Shown: one piece after another, positions 1 through 9,357 of the stretch
Layout of the letters: the number at the start of each line of letters is the position of its first letter
Position numbering within the stretch: position 1 is the stretch's first letter
From: Streptomyces fradiae
GTDB lineage: Bacteria; Actinomycetota; Actinomycetes; Streptomycetales; Streptomycetaceae
Reading direction: 5' to 3'
Assembly: GCF_041270065.1 (NCBI RefSeq)
Contig: NZ_CP065958.1
Span: forward strand, 1,984,001-2,048,000
DNA: 64,000 nt
Translations under genes and position numbers: made by a program
Notes under the pieces: model-generated
What the model was told of the DNA's origin: nothing
Seen by the model: only the letters and a program-made list of their open reading frames with translations
Database searches by the model: none

Positions 1-724
1 CCGCCAGGTGATCGTCGCGGCCTCGGCGCTCGGCATCCTCGCCGTCGCCGGCGGCATCGGCTTCGCCGTCGTCCAGGCCGGCAAGCCGTCCGCCTGGGAG
101 GCCGCGGCGGACGCCAAGAGCATCTCGGCGCCGAAGAACACCGAGGGCACGGACGGCACCACCGTGATCGTCGGCAAGCCCGAGGCCAAGCAGACCCTGG
201 AGATCTACGAGGACTCGCGCTGCCCGGTGTGCGCGACCTTCGAGCAGGGCGTGGGCTCCACGGTCGAGAAGGACGTCGCCGACGGCAAGTACAAGCTGAA
301 GTACGTGGGCGCGACCTTCATCGACAACTCCGACCAGGGCGAGGGCTCCAAGAACGCCCTCTCCGCGCTCGGCGCGGCCCTGGACGTGAGCCCGGAGGCC
401 TTCCTGAAGTACAAGGCGGCGCTGTACTCCACCGAGTTCCACCCGGACGAGCGCGACGACAAGTTCGCCAAGGACTCCTACCTGCTGAAGGTGGCGGACT
501 CGGTCCCGGCCCTGAAGGGCAACGCCGAGTTCAAGAAGAACGTCGAGGGCGGCACCTTCGACGCCTGGGCGATGAAGATGTCGAAGACCTTCGACGACAG
601 CGGGGTGCGCGGCACCCCGACCCTGAAGATGGACGGCAAGACGCTGACCGCCGAGGGCAGCGAGAACCCGCCGCTGACGGTGGAGCAGTTCAACGCGGCT
701 CTGGGCAAGGTCCTGAAGGGCTGA
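1..724 (+). CDS. DsbA-family thiol:disulfide oxidoreductase, 5' end outside window
   Basis: This is the 3' part of a membrane-anchored thioredoxin-fold protein of the DsbA family. The visible part opens with a hydrophobic segment (VIVAASALGILAVAGGIGF), a single N-terminal anchor that puts the catalytic domain outside the cytoplasm. The active-site CPVC lies at about 221-232, preceded by EDSRCPVC. The cis-proline region VRGTPTLKMDG near the C terminus is typical of the fold. The frame is open to the first base, and relatives begin with a basic cytoplasmic stretch, so the start is probably upstream and the GTG at 8 is only an internal candidate. The likely role is forming or reshuffling disulfides in exported proteins. 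The family call is secure; the substrate is unknown. Confidence 0.85.
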   Translation, partial: RQVIVAASALGILAVAGGIGFAVVQAGKPSAWEAAADAKSISAPKNTEGTDGTTVIVGKPEAKQTLEIYEDSRCPVCATFEQGVGSTVEKDVADGKYKLKYVGATFIDNSDQGEGSKNALSALGAALDVSPEAFLKYKAALYSTEFHPDERDDKFAKDSYLLKVADSVPALKGNAEFKKNVEGGTFDAWAMKMSKTFDDSGVRGTPTLKMDGKTLTAEGSENPPLTVEQFNAALGKVLKG

Positions 725-748
725 CCCCCGCGGGAGCGGCGGCGGGGG
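725..748 (+). terminator. possible weak stem-loop after the DsbA-like gene
   Basis: Directly after the TGA, CCCCCGC (725-731) can pair with GCGGGGG (742-748) around a 10-nt loop. There is no T-run, and GC-rich DNA makes such pairings by chance, so this is a weak call. Confidence 0.3.
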
Positions 749-829
749 CGGGGCGCGGGCCCGGCGGAACGGCGGGAGAAGAGCCGGCGAACATTGTGCA
801 GAGGCCTGCCCGTTCGTCCTACCAGTCGG

Positions 830-843
830 TAATCTGACGGGCC
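830..843 (+). promoter_or_regulatory. putative leaderless promoter (-10 TAATCT) of phoD
   Basis: TAATCT at 830-835 fits an actinobacterial -10 box (TANNNT). It is followed by 8 nt and then the GTG start. There is no Shine-Dalgarno sequence in front of the GTG, which fits a leaderless transcript beginning at or next to the start codon. No -35 consensus is evident. Confidence 0.45.
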
Positions 844-2493
844 GTGACCAGTCGTAACCACATATCCGCCCCCACCCGCCGTTCCGTGGTGAAGGCCGCC
901 GCCGTGACCGCCGTCGCCGCGCCGGCGCTGGCGGCCGCCGCCTCTCCCGCGCTCGCGGCCGCCGGGGCACCCGTCTTCCTGCACGGTGTCGCCTCCGGCG
1001 ACCCGCTGCCCGACGGCGTCCTGCTCTGGACGCGCGTCACCCCCACCCCCGACGCCCTGCCCGGTTCCGGCCGGGGCCCCGATGTGACGGTCGGCTGGGA
1101 GCTGGCCGAGGACCGCGGCTTCGCCCGTACGGTCGCGAGCGGCAGCACCGTCGCCTCCGCGGGCGCCGACCACACGGTGAAGGTGGACGTACGGGGGCTG
1201 CGGCCGGCCACCCCGTACTGGTACCGGTTCACCGTGGACGGCACCGTCTCCCCCGCCGGCCGCACCCGGACCGCGCCCGCCGCCGACGCGAGCGGCCCCG
1301 GGGTGCGCTTCGGCGTGGTCTCCTGTGCCAACTGGGAGGCGGGCTGGTTCTCGGCGTACCGGCATCTGGCCGCCCGTACCGACCTGGACGCGGTCCTCCA
1401 TCTCGGCGACTACATCTACGAGTACGCCACCGGCGCCTACCCCGAGGCGAAGTACGGGGTCCGGCAGCACCAGCCGGCACACGAGATCACGACGCTCGCC
1501 GACTACCGGCTGCGGCACGCCACCTACAAGACGGACTCCGACCTGCAGGCGCTGCACGCGGCACACCCGGTCGTGGCGATCTGGGACGACCACGAGTTCG
1601 CCAACGACGCCTGGTCGGGCGGGGCCGAGAACCACACGCCGGGCACCGAGGGCGTGTGGGCGGACCGGGTCGCGGCGGCCAAGCGGGCCTACTTCGAGTG
1701 GATGCCGGTGCGCGCCTCCACGGAGGGCACGGTCTACCGGCGGCTGCGCTTCGGCAGGCTGGCCGATCTGCATCTGCTCGACCTGCGCTCGTTCCGCTCG
1801 CAGCAGGCGGGCGTGGGCAGCGGCGCGGTGGACGACCCGGAGCGTTCGATCACCGGGCGGGCGCAGCTTGACTGGCTGAAGTCGGGGCTCTCGGCCTCGG
1901 ACGCGGCCTGGCAGCTGGTGGGCACCTCGGTGATGATCTCGCCGGTGGCCTTCGGCGCGCTCCCGGCCGAGCTGCTCGCCCCGCTGGCGGAGCTGCTCGG
2001 GCTGCCCCAGGAGGGCCTTGCGGTCAACGTCGACCAGTGGGACGGCTACACGGACGACCGCAAGGAGCTGCTGAAGCACCTGACGGACCGGGGCATCCGG
2101 AACACGGTCTTCCTGACCGGCGACATCCACATGGCCTGGGCGAACGACGTGCCGGTGAAGGCGGCGACGTACCCGCTGTCGGCCTCGGCGGCGACCGAGT
2201 TCGTGGTGACCTCGGTGACCTCGGACAACCTGGACGACCTGCTGCACGTGGCGCCGGGCACCCTGTCGCTGGTGGCCCAGACGGCGGTGAAGGCGGCCAA
2301 CCGCCATGTGAAGTGGGTGGACATGGACCACCACGGGTACGGCGTCCTCGACGTGACCGCCGCGCGCTCGCAGATGGACTACTACACGGTGTCGAACCGG
2401 GCGGACCGGGACGCGACGGCGTCCTGGGCGCGTTCGTATCGCACGCTGAACGGAACGCAGCGTGTCGAGCGGGTGTACCAGCCGGTGCTCTGA
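844..2493 (+). CDS. phoD: PhoD-type alkaline phosphatase/phosphodiesterase, Tat-exported
   Basis: This 549-aa protein belongs to the PhoD family of calcium- and iron-dependent phosphatases that release phosphate from organophosphates outside the cell. It begins with a Tat signal: RRSVVK at residues 12-17, then an alanine-rich hydrophobic stretch ending in an ALAAAG-type cleavage site. An N-terminal PhoD domain ([19 protein letters not shown]) follows, then the metallophosphatase core with [27 protein letters not shown] and TGDIHMAW, which supply the metal ligands. The GTG at 844 is chosen because it immediately precedes the Tat signal. In streptomycetes phoD genes are usually under PhoP control, but I could not recognise convincing PHO-box direct repeats in the 119-nt gap upstream. 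Confidence 0.92.
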   Translation: MTSRNHISAPTRRSVVKAAAVTAVAAPALAAAASPALAAAGAPVFLHGVASGDPLPDGVLLWTRVTPTPDALPGSGRGPDVTVGWELAEDRGFARTVASGSTVASAGADHTVKVDVRGLRPATPYWYRFTVDGTVSPAGRTRTAPAADASGPGVRFGVVSCANWEAGWFSAYRHLAARTDLDAVLHLGDYIYEYATGAYPEAKYGVRQHQPAHEITTLADYRLRHATYKTDSDLQALHAAHPVVAIWDDHEFANDAWSGGAENHTPGTEGVWADRVAAAKRAYFEWMPVRASTEGTVYRRLRFGRLADLHLLDLRSFRSQQAGVGSGAVDDPERSITGRAQLDWLKSGLSASDAAWQLVGTSVMISPVAFGALPAELLAPLAELLGLPQEGLAVNVDQWDGYTDDRKELLKHLTDRGIRNTVFLTGDIHMAWANDVPVKAATYPLSASAATEFVVTSVTSDNLDDLLHVAPGTLSLVAQTAVKAANRHVKWVDMDHHGYGVLDVTAARSQMDYYTVSNRADRDATASWARSYRTLNGTQRVERVYQPVL

Positions 2494-2510
2494 CCGACGA
2501 TTTTCAGCCA

Positions 2511-2536
2511 TGATCCCGTTTGTTAACGGGAGATCA
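2511..2536 (+). terminator. stem-loop downstream of phoD
   Basis: CCCGTT (2515-2520) pairs with AACGGG (2525-2530) around TGTT. Outer TGAT (2511-2514) pairs with ATCA (2533-2536) past a 2-nt bulge. It sits 18 nt after the phoD stop. There is no T-tract, so it could equally be an operator. The rest of the gap to 2778 contains nothing else I recognise. Confidence 0.4.
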
Positions 2537-2778
2537 CACGGCTACGGCGGGTGGTGAGTTCGGAGCTTCGAATCCGGACACACTGCCCGCCTTCGTCGTT
2601 TCTTCTGTTACGTCGGCGTCTCAAACCCCGGAATCGGCGCAAGTTTTTCTTCTCGTTGACCCGATTTGCCCCTCGAATGATTGGGCTTGATCACTCCTCA
2701 ACGACGTCTGACATGGACGCGTAATCTCCCCGGCGTGGCGAGGAAGTGCCTCTCCACGACCCCCACGAGGAGTCCCCC

Positions 2779-3777
2779 GTGCGCGCTCTTGCTCGTATAT
2801 CGCCGCGTATGTCCCGTCGCATTCTCGGCACGGCCGTGATGGCCGGAACCCTGGCCCTGGCCCCCCTGTCCGCCACCGCGGCCCTTCCGTCCGCCTCCGG
2901 CGCCACCCTGGCCTCGGCCGAGAAGTGCGCCGACGACGCCGGCGTCTCCGCCGCCCGCAAGGTGAAGGGCGGGGCCACCAAGGCCGAGCCGAACGAGGTC
3001 ACCGCCGAACAGGCCAAGGCCATGGACGCCGACCTGAAGAAGAAGGTCGCCGCCGGCTGGACCGACAGCCGGCTCAGCCCCTCCGCGACCCTCGGCGCCA
3101 CCGCGGTCTCGATCCCCGTCTACTTCCACGTGATCCACAGCGGCACGACGGGCAAGCTCAGCGCCACGGACATCAACAACCAGCTGGCCGTCCTCAACGC
3201 CGCCTACGCGGGCCAGGGCACCGGCAACGTGAACACGGGCTTCCAGTTCACCCTTGCCGCCACCGACTACACGGACAACGCCACCTGGTACAACCTGACC
3301 TCCGGCTCCACCGCCGAGAAGCAGATGAAGCAGACCCTCCGCAAGGGCGGCGCGGGCGCGCTGAACATCTACACCGCCAACCTCGGCGGCGGCCTGCTCG
3401 GCTGGGCGACCTTCCCGTCCTCCTACAACTCCAGCCCCTCCATGGACGGTGTCGTCATCCTCGACGCCTCCCTGCCGGGCGGCTCGGCGACCAACTACGA
3501 CGAGGGCGACACCGCGACCCACGAGGTCGGCCACTGGATGGGCCTGTACCACACCTTCCAGGGCGGCTGTAACGGCAACGGCGACTACGTCTCCGACACC
3601 CCGGCCGAGAAGAGCCCGGCCTACGAGTGCCCGACCGGCCGTGACTCCTGCGCCTCCAAGACGGGTGTGGACCCGATCCACAACTTCATGGACTACACGT
3701 ACGACTCCTGCATGTACCAGTTCACCTCGGGCCAGGTGACCCGGATGAACGACGCCTGGACCGCGTACCGCGCCTGA
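2779..3777 (+). CDS. secreted M43-family (pappalysin-like) zinc metalloprotease
   Basis: This is an extracellular metalloprotease of 332 aa. The start is GTG 2779, because GAGGAG lies 7 nt upstream and the product then opens with a signal peptide: basic residues (RMSRR), then a hydrophobic run [15 protein letters not shown] with an ATAA cleavage region. A pro-region of about 90 residues follows, then the catalytic domain. The zinc site [11 protein letters not shown] has H248, E249, H252 and H258, the HExxHxxGxxH metzincin pattern. A Met-turn ([11 protein letters not shown]) follows about 40 residues later. Conserved cysteines around CNGNGD and CPTGRDSC suggest disulfides. An in-frame GTG 33 nt earlier lacks a ribosome site. 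The substrate cannot be told from sequence. Confidence 0.88.
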   Translation: MRALARISPRMSRRILGTAVMAGTLALAPLSATAALPSASGATLASAEKCADDAGVSAARKVKGGATKAEPNEVTAEQAKAMDADLKKKVAAGWTDSRLSPSATLGATAVSIPVYFHVIHSGTTGKLSATDINNQLAVLNAAYAGQGTGNVNTGFQFTLAATDYTDNATWYNLTSGSTAEKQMKQTLRKGGAGALNIYTANLGGGLLGWATFPSSYNSSPSMDGVVILDASLPGGSATNYDEGDTATHEVGHWMGLYHTFQGGCNGNGDYVSDTPAEKSPAYECPTGRDSCASKTGVDPIHNFMDYTYDSCMYQFTSGQVTRMNDAWTAYRA

Positions 3778-3794
3778 CGGTCCGTCCGAACATG

Positions 3795-3837
3795 CGGGTG
3801 TGGCCCCCGGGAACCGAGTTCCCGGGGGCCACACCCG
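3795..3837. terminator. strong perfect hairpin terminator between convergent genes
   Basis: A 20-bp perfect stem (3795-3814 with 3818-3837) closes a 3-nt CGA loop. It sits between the metalloprotease (+) and the hydrolase gene (-), so it can end transcription from both sides. It has no T-tract, as is usual in streptomycetes. Confidence 0.88.
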
Positions 3838-3855
3838 TACGCGCGCGCAAGGCCT

Positions 3856-4427
3856 CTAAAGACTGTCGAGGAAGTCCAGGGCCACCGCCCAGGTCCGTTC
3901 CGCCGCCTCCGCGTCGTGGTCCGGCAGCTCCGGGTCGGTGTACAGGTGCCCGGCGCCCCGGTAGCGGTAGACCTCCACGTCCGCGCCCGCCCGCTGCATC
4001 CGCAGATACCAGGCCGACAGCCAGTCGTCCGTCTCGTACGGGTCGGGCTCGGCCACGTGCAGCTGCACCGGCAGCTCGTCCACCGCGGCCGACTCGGCGA
4101 TGTCCGACGTGCCGTGCAGGAGCAGCAGCCCGCGCGCCTTCTCGTCGCCGAGCGCCAGGGTCTGCGCCACCGAGGCGCCGAAGTCCAGGCCCATGTAGAC
4201 CAGGCCGCGCTCCGAGTACGGGGCGGCGGCGAGCACGGCCCGCTTCAGGAGCTCGTCCTTGCCGATCTCGTCCCGCAGCGCCACGCCCTCCTCGGTGGTC
4301 TCCACGGTCCGTCCGTCGAAGAGGTCGGGCGTCCAGACCTGATGGCCGGCGGCCCGCAGCCGCTCGGCCGCGGCCGTCACGGACGGGGTGAGCCCGTGGA
4401 CCGAGTGGAAGAGCATGATGTCCATGG
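3856..4427 (-). CDS. dienelactone-hydrolase-family alpha/beta hydrolase with Asp at the nucleophile position
   Basis: This 189-aa protein has the compact fold of the dienelactone hydrolase family: an N-terminal strand (IMLFHSVHG), a conserved central IGKDELLKRAVLAAAPYSERG, and a C-terminal RGAGHLYTD carrying the expected catalytic His (H160). At the nucleophile elbow the sequence reads MGLDFGAS, so residue 81 is Asp where Cys or Ser is usual. Either the mechanism is Asp-based, as in haloalkane dehalogenases and epoxide hydrolases, or the protein is catalytically altered. ATG 4427 is preferred, with GGGAAG 9 nt upstream; ATG 4436 would add three residues. It stands alone between the hairpin and the antiporter gene. 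The substrate is unknown. Confidence 0.75.
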
Positions 4428-4492
4428 GCTCCATCTTCCCATCCGGCGCCCGAGACCCAGGGCACCCGCCCGACGCCCGCCCGCCCCGCGGC

Positions 4493-6079
4493 TCAGCGCA
4501 GACTGCGCACGTCGAGGTCGCGCAGCACCCGGTCCACCACCTCCGGATCCGCCCCGGGCTCACTGCGCGCCGAGAGCACCGCGTGCCGGGCCGCCGACAT
4601 CAGCTCCTTCTGGATCCGGTGCACCGACTTCAGCCGCTCCACGCGCTGGGTGAACGCGGCCCGCCGCTCCTCGTCCACCATGTCCGGGCTGATCCGCGCC
4701 CCGATGTCGAAGGCGCCGCGCTGCAGCCGCTCGGCCACCTCCTCCGGCAGCTCCTCCAGCTCCGTGATCTCCTTCAGACGCTGCTTGGCGGCCTTCGCCG
4801 CCCGGATCGCCAGGTCCCGCTCGAAGGCCCGCTCCGCGTCCGTGTCGGCCTTCACGCCGAGCCGCTTCACCAGCCACGGCAGGGTGAGGCCCTGCACCAC
4901 CAGGGTCGCCAGGATCACGCAGAAGGCAATGAAGACCAGCTCGTCGCGGCCGGGGAAGGGCGCGCCGGCGTTCGTACGGAGCGGGATGGCGAGCGCCAGC
5001 GCGACCGAGGCCACCCCGCGCATCCCGGCCCACCACATGATGACGGACTCCCGCCAGTTCATCGGGATCTCCTCGGCGTACTCCCGCCGGTCGTGCAGCT
5101 TCTTCGCCACCCAGGCGGCGGGCAGCAGCCAGAGCAGCCGCACCACGACCACCACGCCGACCACCGCGAGCCCCCAGCCGAGCATCTGGCCGCCGCGTCC
5201 CTCGGCGACCCCGAAGACATGGACCAGTTCCAGGCCGATCAGACCGAAGGCGATGCCGGTGACCAGGGTCTCGACGATCTCCCAGAAGGTCTGCCCGGCG
5301 AGCCGCCCCATCACGTCGTCGGCGTCGAGCGCGTACTCGGCCAGATAGAGCGCGGTGACCAGGACCGCGAGCACGCCGGAGCCGTGCAGTTCCTCGGCGA
5401 TCACGTACGCGACGAAGGGGACGAGCAGGGTGAGGCCGGTCTGCAGGGTGGCGTCGGCGAGGAAGCCCATCAGCTTGTTGGCGGCCCAGCCGAGGGCGAG
5501 ACCGATGACGACGGCGACGACCGCGGACAGGAACAGCTCGCCCAGCGCCTCGGGCCAGGAGAAGTGGCCGGTGACCACCGCCGTGATCGCCACGTGGTAG
5601 AGCACGATCGCGGTGACGTCGTTGAAAAGCCCCTCGCCCTCCAGGATCGACACCAGCCGGCGCGGCAGCCCGAGGGAGCCCGCCACGGCGGTCGCCGCGA
5701 CCGGGTCGGGCGGCGCCACCAGCGCGCCGAGGGCCAGGGCCGCGGCCAGCGGGATGCCCGGCACCAGGGCGTCCGCCACGGCGCCGACGGCGGCCGTGGT
5801 GACGAAGACCAGCGCCACCGCGAGCAGGAAGATCGGCCGCCGGTTGGCCGCGAACTGGCGCCAGGAGGTGCGCTGCGCCGAGGCGTAGAGCAGCGGCGGC
5901 AGCACCAGCGGCAGGATGAACTCGGGCGGGACGTCGACGTTCGGCACGAAGGGCAGGAACGCGAGCACGATCCCGACGAGGGTCATCAGGACCGGCGCCG
6001 GCAGCCCGAGCCGGTCCCCGAGGGGCACGGTCAGGACGGCGCCGAGGAGCAGCAGGAAGAGCAGGGCCAGTTGATCCAC
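4493..6079 (-). CDS. CPA1-family Na+/H+ antiporter
   Basis: This is a 528-aa integral membrane cation/proton exchanger of the NhaP/CPA1 type, with about 12 predicted hydrophobic helices over the first 410 residues and a charged cytoplasmic tail of about 110 residues. Visible family motifs are GALVAPPDPVAATAVAG, with the ion-binding Asp in helix 5, and EGEGLFNDVTAIVLY, with the ND pair in helix 6. The tail contains a helical Arg/Glu-rich region (KRLKEITELEELPEEVAER) often found in actinobacterial members. The start is GTG 6079 (VDQLALLFLLLLGA), which places the first helix at the N terminus. It is likely involved in pH and sodium homeostasis. Ion specificity cannot be told from sequence. Confidence 0.88.
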   Translation of the reverse strand: MDQLALLFLLLLGAVLTVPLGDRLGLPAPVLMTLVGIVLAFLPFVPNVDVPPEFILPLVLPPLLYASAQRTSWRQFAANRRPIFLLAVALVFVTTAAVGAVADALVPGIPLAAALALGALVAPPDPVAATAVAGSLGLPRRLVSILEGEGLFNDVTAIVLYHVAITAVVTGHFSWPEALGELFLSAVVAVVIGLALGWAANKLMGFLADATLQTGLTLLVPFVAYVIAEELHGSGVLAVLVTALYLAEYALDADDVMGRLAGQTFWEIVETLVTGIAFGLIGLELVHVFGVAEGRGGQMLGWGLAVVGVVVVVRLLWLLPAAWVAKKLHDRREYAEEIPMNWRESVIMWWAGMRGVASVALALAIPLRTNAGAPFPGRDELVFIAFCVILATLVVQGLTLPWLVKRLGVKADTDAERAFERDLAIRAAKAAKQRLKEITELEELPEEVAERLQRGAFDIGARISPDMVDEERRAAFTQRVERLKSVHRIQKELMSAARHAVLSARSEPGADPEVVDRVLRDLDVRSLR

Positions 6080-6112
6080 GGCCCTACCCTGTCACGTACG
6101 CCCGTTTCGCCC

Positions 6113-6144
6113 GGGATTGCCCGCCCGAAGACCGGGGATTGCCC
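6113..6144. repeat. 10-bp direct repeat GGGATTGCCC upstream of the antiporter gene
   Basis: Two exact copies, 6113-6122 and 6135-6144, lie 22 bp apart (about two helical turns) in the short gap between the GNAT stop and the antiporter start. They could be a regulator site or chance. Confidence 0.35.
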
Positions 6145-6152
6145 CTCAGGCC

Positions 6153-6632
6153 TTACAGCGCGCGCCGCATGGCCCGGTGCGGCATGTCCGCGTCCGGGAA
6201 CTCGGGGCCGTACGCCTCGTAGCCGAGCCGCTCGTAGAAGCCGAGGGCGTGGGTCTGGGCGTGCAGGTCGACGGCGGCGAGTCCGCGCTCGCGGGCCGCG
6301 TCCTCGATGGCCCGCACCAGCGCCGCACCGACCCCGAGGCCGCGCGCCGCCTTGTTCACGGCGAGCCGCCCGAGCGAGCCCACGGTGGCGTCGGCGCCGG
6401 TCCTGCCGGTCGCGTCGGCCCCGAAGAGCAGCCGCCCGGTGCCGAGCGGCACACCGTCCTCGCGGACCGCGAGGACGTGCACGGCGGTCGCGTCGTACGT
6501 GTCGTACTCGACCTCCTGCAGAACGCCCTGCTCCACGACGAAGACCTCGCGGCGCACCGCGAAGCACGCCTCGCGGTCGCCCTCGGCCACGGCCTCCCGG
6601 ACCGTGTAGGCGGACCCTCCGCCGGCGCTCAC
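6153..6632 (-). CDS. GNAT-family N-acetyltransferase (ElaA-like)
   Basis: This 159-aa acetyltransferase of the GCN5-related superfamily transfers acetyl from acetyl-CoA to an amine. The N-terminal half has [21 protein letters not shown], typical of the ElaA-like subgroup. The acetyl-CoA loop appears as [17 protein letters not shown] (Q/RxxGxG/A motif A), and the C terminus has [22 protein letters not shown]. The start is GTG 6632, whose GTGA overlaps the stop of the pseudouridine synthase gene by 4 nt, implying translational coupling. A much longer reading frame upstream is only the antisense-free shadow of that gene. The substrate is unknown. Confidence 0.85.
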   Translation of the reverse strand: MSAGGGSAYTVREAVAEGDREACFAVRREVFVVEQGVLQEVEYDTYDATAVHVLAVREDGVPLGTGRLLFGADATGRTGADATVGSLGRLAVNKAARGLGVGAALVRAIEDAARERGLAAVDLHAQTHALGFYERLGYEAYGPEFPDADMPHRAMRRAL

Positions 6633-7570
6633 CGGCTCTCCGCCTCGATGCGGTCGAGGGCGGTCTGCAGGTCGGCCGGGTAGTCGCTGGCGAACTCGAC
6701 CCACTTGCCGTCGCCGGGGTGCTCGAAGCCGAGCCGGACGGCGTGCAGCCACTGCCTGGTCAGGCCGAGGCGCTTGGCCATGGTCGGGTCGGCGCCGTAG
6801 GTGAGGTCGCCGACGCAGGGGTGGCGGTGGGCCGACATGTGCACCCGGATCTGGTGGGTGCGGCCGGTCTCCAGCTTGATGTCGAGCAGCGAGGCCGCCC
6901 GGTACGCCTCGATGAGGTCGTAATGCGTCACCGACGGCTTGCCCTCGGCGGTCACGGCCCACTTGTAGTCGTGGTTCGGGTGCCGGCCGATCGGCGCGTC
7001 GATGGTGCCGCTCAGCGGGTCCGGGTGGCCCTGCACCAGGGCGTGGTAGCGCTTGTCGACCACGCGCTCCTTGAACTGGCGCTTCAGCGAGGTGTACGCG
7101 TACTCCGACTTCGCCACCACCATCAGGCCGGAGGTGCCGACGTCGAGCCGGTGCACGATGCCCTGGCGCTCGGCGGCGCCGGAGGTGGAGATCCGGTAGC
7201 CGGCGGCGGCCAGGCCGCCGATCACGGTGGTGCCGGTCCAGCCGGGGCTGGGGTGCGCGGCGACACCGATCGGCTTCATGATCACGACGATGTCGTCGTC
7301 GTCGTGGACGATCTCCATGCCCTCGACGGGCTCGGCGACGATCCGCACCGGCGCGGGCGCGCCGGGCATCTCGACCTCGAGCCACGCGCCACCGCTGACC
7401 CGCTCGGACTTGCCGACGACGGAGCCGTCGACCTGGACCTTGCCTGCGGCGGCCAGCTCGGCCGCCTTCGTACGGGAGAACCCGAACATACGGGCGATGG
7501 CGGCGTCGACGCGCTCGCCCTCCAGGCCGTCGGGAACGGGCAGCGTGCGGATCTCGGGACTCGTGCTCAC
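6629..7570 (-). CDS. rluD: RluA/RluD-family 23S rRNA pseudouridine synthase
   Basis: This 313-aa enzyme isomerises uridine to pseudouridine in RNA, most likely in 23S rRNA. It begins with an S4-type RNA-binding domain (about residues 15-75, [32 protein letters not shown]). The catalytic domain follows with the RluA signature [16 protein letters not shown], in which the Asp is catalytic, and [12 protein letters not shown] further on. The start is GTG 7570 ([12 protein letters not shown]), 17 nt after the lspA stop. The lspA-rluD-GNAT spacing suggests one transcript. Assignment to RluD rather than RluA or RluC is by domain layout and the common lspA-rluD pairing. Confidence 0.88.
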   Translation of the reverse strand: MSTSPEIRTLPVPDGLEGERVDAAIARMFGFSRTKAAELAAAGKVQVDGSVVGKSERVSGGAWLEVEMPGAPAPVRIVAEPVEGMEIVHDDDDIVVIMKPIGVAAHPSPGWTGTTVIGGLAAAGYRISTSGAAERQGIVHRLDVGTSGLMVVAKSEYAYTSLKRQFKERVVDKRYHALVQGHPDPLSGTIDAPIGRHPNHDYKWAVTAEGKPSVTHYDLIEAYRAASLLDIKLETGRTHQIRVHMSAHRHPCVGDLTYGADPTMAKRLGLTRQWLHAVRLGFEHPGDGKWVEFASDYPADLQTALDRIEAESR

Positions 7571-7587
7571 CCGTCGAGTATGCCTTG

Positions 7588-8178
7588 TCAGTCCTTGTGG
7601 ACGGTGCCGTCGGGGTCCAGGCCCCGGAACGAGAGCAGCACGATCAGGATGCCGCCGCACACGATCGCCGAGTCGGCGAGGTTGAAGACGGCGAAGCCCT
7701 TGGGGGCGATGAAGTCGACGACCGCGCCCTCGAAGACGCCCGGCGAGCGGAAGATCCGGTCGGTCAGATTGCCGAGCGCGCCGCCGAGCAGCAGACCGAG
7801 CGCGATCGCCCAGGGCAGGCTGTAGAGCTTGCGCGCGAGCCGGATGATCACCGCGATGACCACGGCCGCGATCACGGTGAAGATGATCGTGAAGGCCTCG
7901 CCCATGCCGAAGGCGGCACCGGGGTTGCGGATGGCCTCGAAGCGCAGCAGGTCTCCGATCACCTCGATCGGCTCGTGCCCCTCGAGCTTCGCCACCACGA
8001 GCATCTTGCTGCCGAGGTCGAGGAGGTAGGCGAGCACGGCCACCGCGAACAGCGCGACGATCCTGCGCTTCCCCTTCGGCTGCGGCCGCTCCTCCGGAGC
8101 GGCCGTCTCGTCGGCCCCTGCTGCATCCGGTGAATCCGGTGAATCCGGCGTACCGATGACGCTCTCCGCCTCTGCCAC
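7588..8178 (-). CDS. lspA: lipoprotein signal peptidase II
   Basis: LspA is the membrane aspartyl protease that cleaves signal peptides from diacylglyceryl-prolipoproteins. The 196-aa product has a 35-residue hydrophilic N-terminal extension and then four hydrophobic segments. Family motifs present: [13 protein letters not shown] (helix 1 end), [22 protein letters not shown] and [13 protein letters not shown]140 and D169 are the catalytic pair. The start is GTG 8178, and the first residues ([13 protein letters not shown]) are typical of the streptomycete protein. It sits first in the lspA-rluD-GNAT group. Confidence 0.95.
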   Translation of the reverse strand: MAEAESVIGTPDSPDSPDAAGADETAAPEERPQPKGKRRIVALFAVAVLAYLLDLGSKMLVVAKLEGHEPIEVIGDLLRFEAIRNPGAAFGMGEAFTIIFTVIAAVVIAVIIRLARKLYSLPWAIALGLLLGGALGNLTDRIFRSPGVFEGAVVDFIAPKGFAVFNLADSAIVCGGILIVLLSFRGLDPDGTVHKD

Positions 8179-8240
8179 GTGAGTCCCTCAACCTAGGTGC
8201 CTGATGTGCACCGAGAGTACGGCACGCACCTCCGGCGCCG

Positions 8241-9065
8241 TCAGCCCCGCCGCTCCTGCTTCTGCTTGTCCTCCACACAGAGGGTGGCGCGCGGGAAGGC
8301 CTGCATCCTGGCCTTGCCGATGGGCTTGCCGCAGACCTCGCAGAGGCCGTAGGTGCCCGCGTCAAGCCGCTCCAGGGCGTGCTCGGACTGCTCCAGCATC
8401 TCGCGGGCGTTCGCCGCCAGGGCGAGCTCGTGCTCCCGCGTGATGTTCTTGGTGCCGGTGTCGGCCTGGTCGTCGCCCGCGCCGTCGCCGGAGTCGCGCA
8501 TCAGACCGGTCAGCTCCTCCTCGGAGTGGACCAGCTCGCTGCGCAGCCGCAGCACCTCGGCCTGCAGCTCGCTGCGGGCCTCGGCGACCTCCTCGGGCGT
8601 CCACGGCTCCTCACCGGGGCGTACGGCGAGCTCGCCGGCCCGGGCCTGGGGCACCGCGGCCCCGGCCTCGCCGGCCGTCGTGACGCCGCCCGCGGTCTTC
8701 TTCGCTGCCACCGTGCTGGCTCCTGTCTTCCGGTTGGTCGGGGCGGCCGTCTTCCCGGCCGGCGCCTTCTTGGCGGACGTCTTCCTGGCGGGCGCCTTCT
8801 TCGCGGGCGCCGTCCCGGCAGCCGCCTTCTTCTCGACGGTCTTCTCGACGGTCTTCTTGGCGGCCGGCTTCTTCGGGGCCGTCTTCTTGGCGGCCGGCTT
8901 CCTCTCGGCGGTCTTCGTCGTGCCCGCCTTCTCCGTGGCCGCCTTGTCCGTGGCCGCTTTCTTCGCAGTCGTCTTCTTCGCAGTCGTCCTCTTCGCGGCC
9001 GGCGCCTTCGCGGCCGTGGTCTTCGTGGCCGTCGTCTTCTCCGCGGCGGTCTTCTTCGCCACCAT
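8241..9065 (-). CDS. TraR/DksA-type zinc-finger protein with long Lys/Ala/Thr-rich N-terminal domain
   Basis: The 274-aa product has two parts. Residues 1 to about 150 are low complexity, built of [16 protein letters not shown]-like units resembling the lysine-rich tails of actinobacterial HU and histone-H1-like proteins, and would bind nucleic acid electrostatically. Residues 150-274 are a DksA/TraR module: a coiled-coil region ([22 protein letters not shown]) and a zinc-finger segment [21 protein letters not shown]. Cys242, Cys245 and Cys263 are present, but the fourth position reads LCVEDKQ, with Asp266 where Cys is usual. DksA-like proteins act in the RNA polymerase secondary channel; whether this one does is inference. 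ATG 9065 is the only sensible start. Confidence 0.85.
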   Translation of the reverse strand: MVAKKTAAEKTTATKTTAAKAPAAKRTTAKKTTAKKAATDKAATEKAGTTKTAERKPAAKKTAPKKPAAKKTVEKTVEKKAAAGTAPAKKAPARKTSAKKAPAGKTAAPTNRKTGASTVAAKKTAGGVTTAGEAGAAVPQARAGELAVRPGEEPWTPEEVAEARSELQAEVLRLRSELVHSEEELTGLMRDSGDGAGDDQADTGTKNITREHELALAANAREMLEQSEHALERLDAGTYGLCEVCGKPIGKARMQAFPRATLCVEDKQKQERRG

Positions 9066-9349
9066 GTCGCGGCCCCTTCACATTTTGTGATCTTGCTCGC
9101 GAATCGTGCTGGGACGATAAATCGGCCCAAGGTCCGCGGCAACGGGGCACGCCGCCCATTCCGCCCGCCCCGGCGGCCCGCGGGGCGAACCTGCCTCGGT
9201 TGTGCCCAGCTCTCCGGCGGGTTATCCGCGCCGCCCCTCCCCCACTTGGCCGCAGCGGAAGTCCGCGCCGGGCCGTATGGCCATTCGGGTCACCGGGACG
9301 TCACCGGGAATCGGGGGAAAACCGGTCGGCCGACCCGGCCCGCGCCCCG
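9066..9349. other. intergenic region between divergent dksA-like and ileS genes
   Basis: This divergent gap must hold the promoters of both flanking genes. I see no ORF, RNA or obvious repeat in it. TACACT at 9350-9355, just after it, is a plausible -10 for the ileS leader. No clear -35 is visible. Confidence 0.5.
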
Positions 9350-9357
9350 TACACTGG

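Noticed and set aside
725..843. PhoP-binding direct repeats (PHO box) upstream of phoD
   Set aside because: phoD genes are commonly PhoP-controlled, but I could not find two properly spaced GTTCACC-like units here, so no feature is claimed.
2567..2575. TTCGAATCC resembling a tRNA T-loop
   Set aside because: No acceptor stem, anticodon arm or CCA around it; a coincidence in a promoter region.
6153..7385. A 410-codon version of the GNAT gene extending through the pseudouridine synthase gene
   Set aside because: Only the last ~160 codons carry acetyltransferase motifs, and the extension is another frame of the well-supported rluD gene. GTG 6632 with the GTGA overlap is the natural start.
4388..7825. 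Long plus-strand frame opposite the antiporter, GNAT and pseudouridine synthase genes
   Set aside because: Low-complexity His/Arg/Gly/Asp-rich translation, no domain; the minus-strand genes account for the region.
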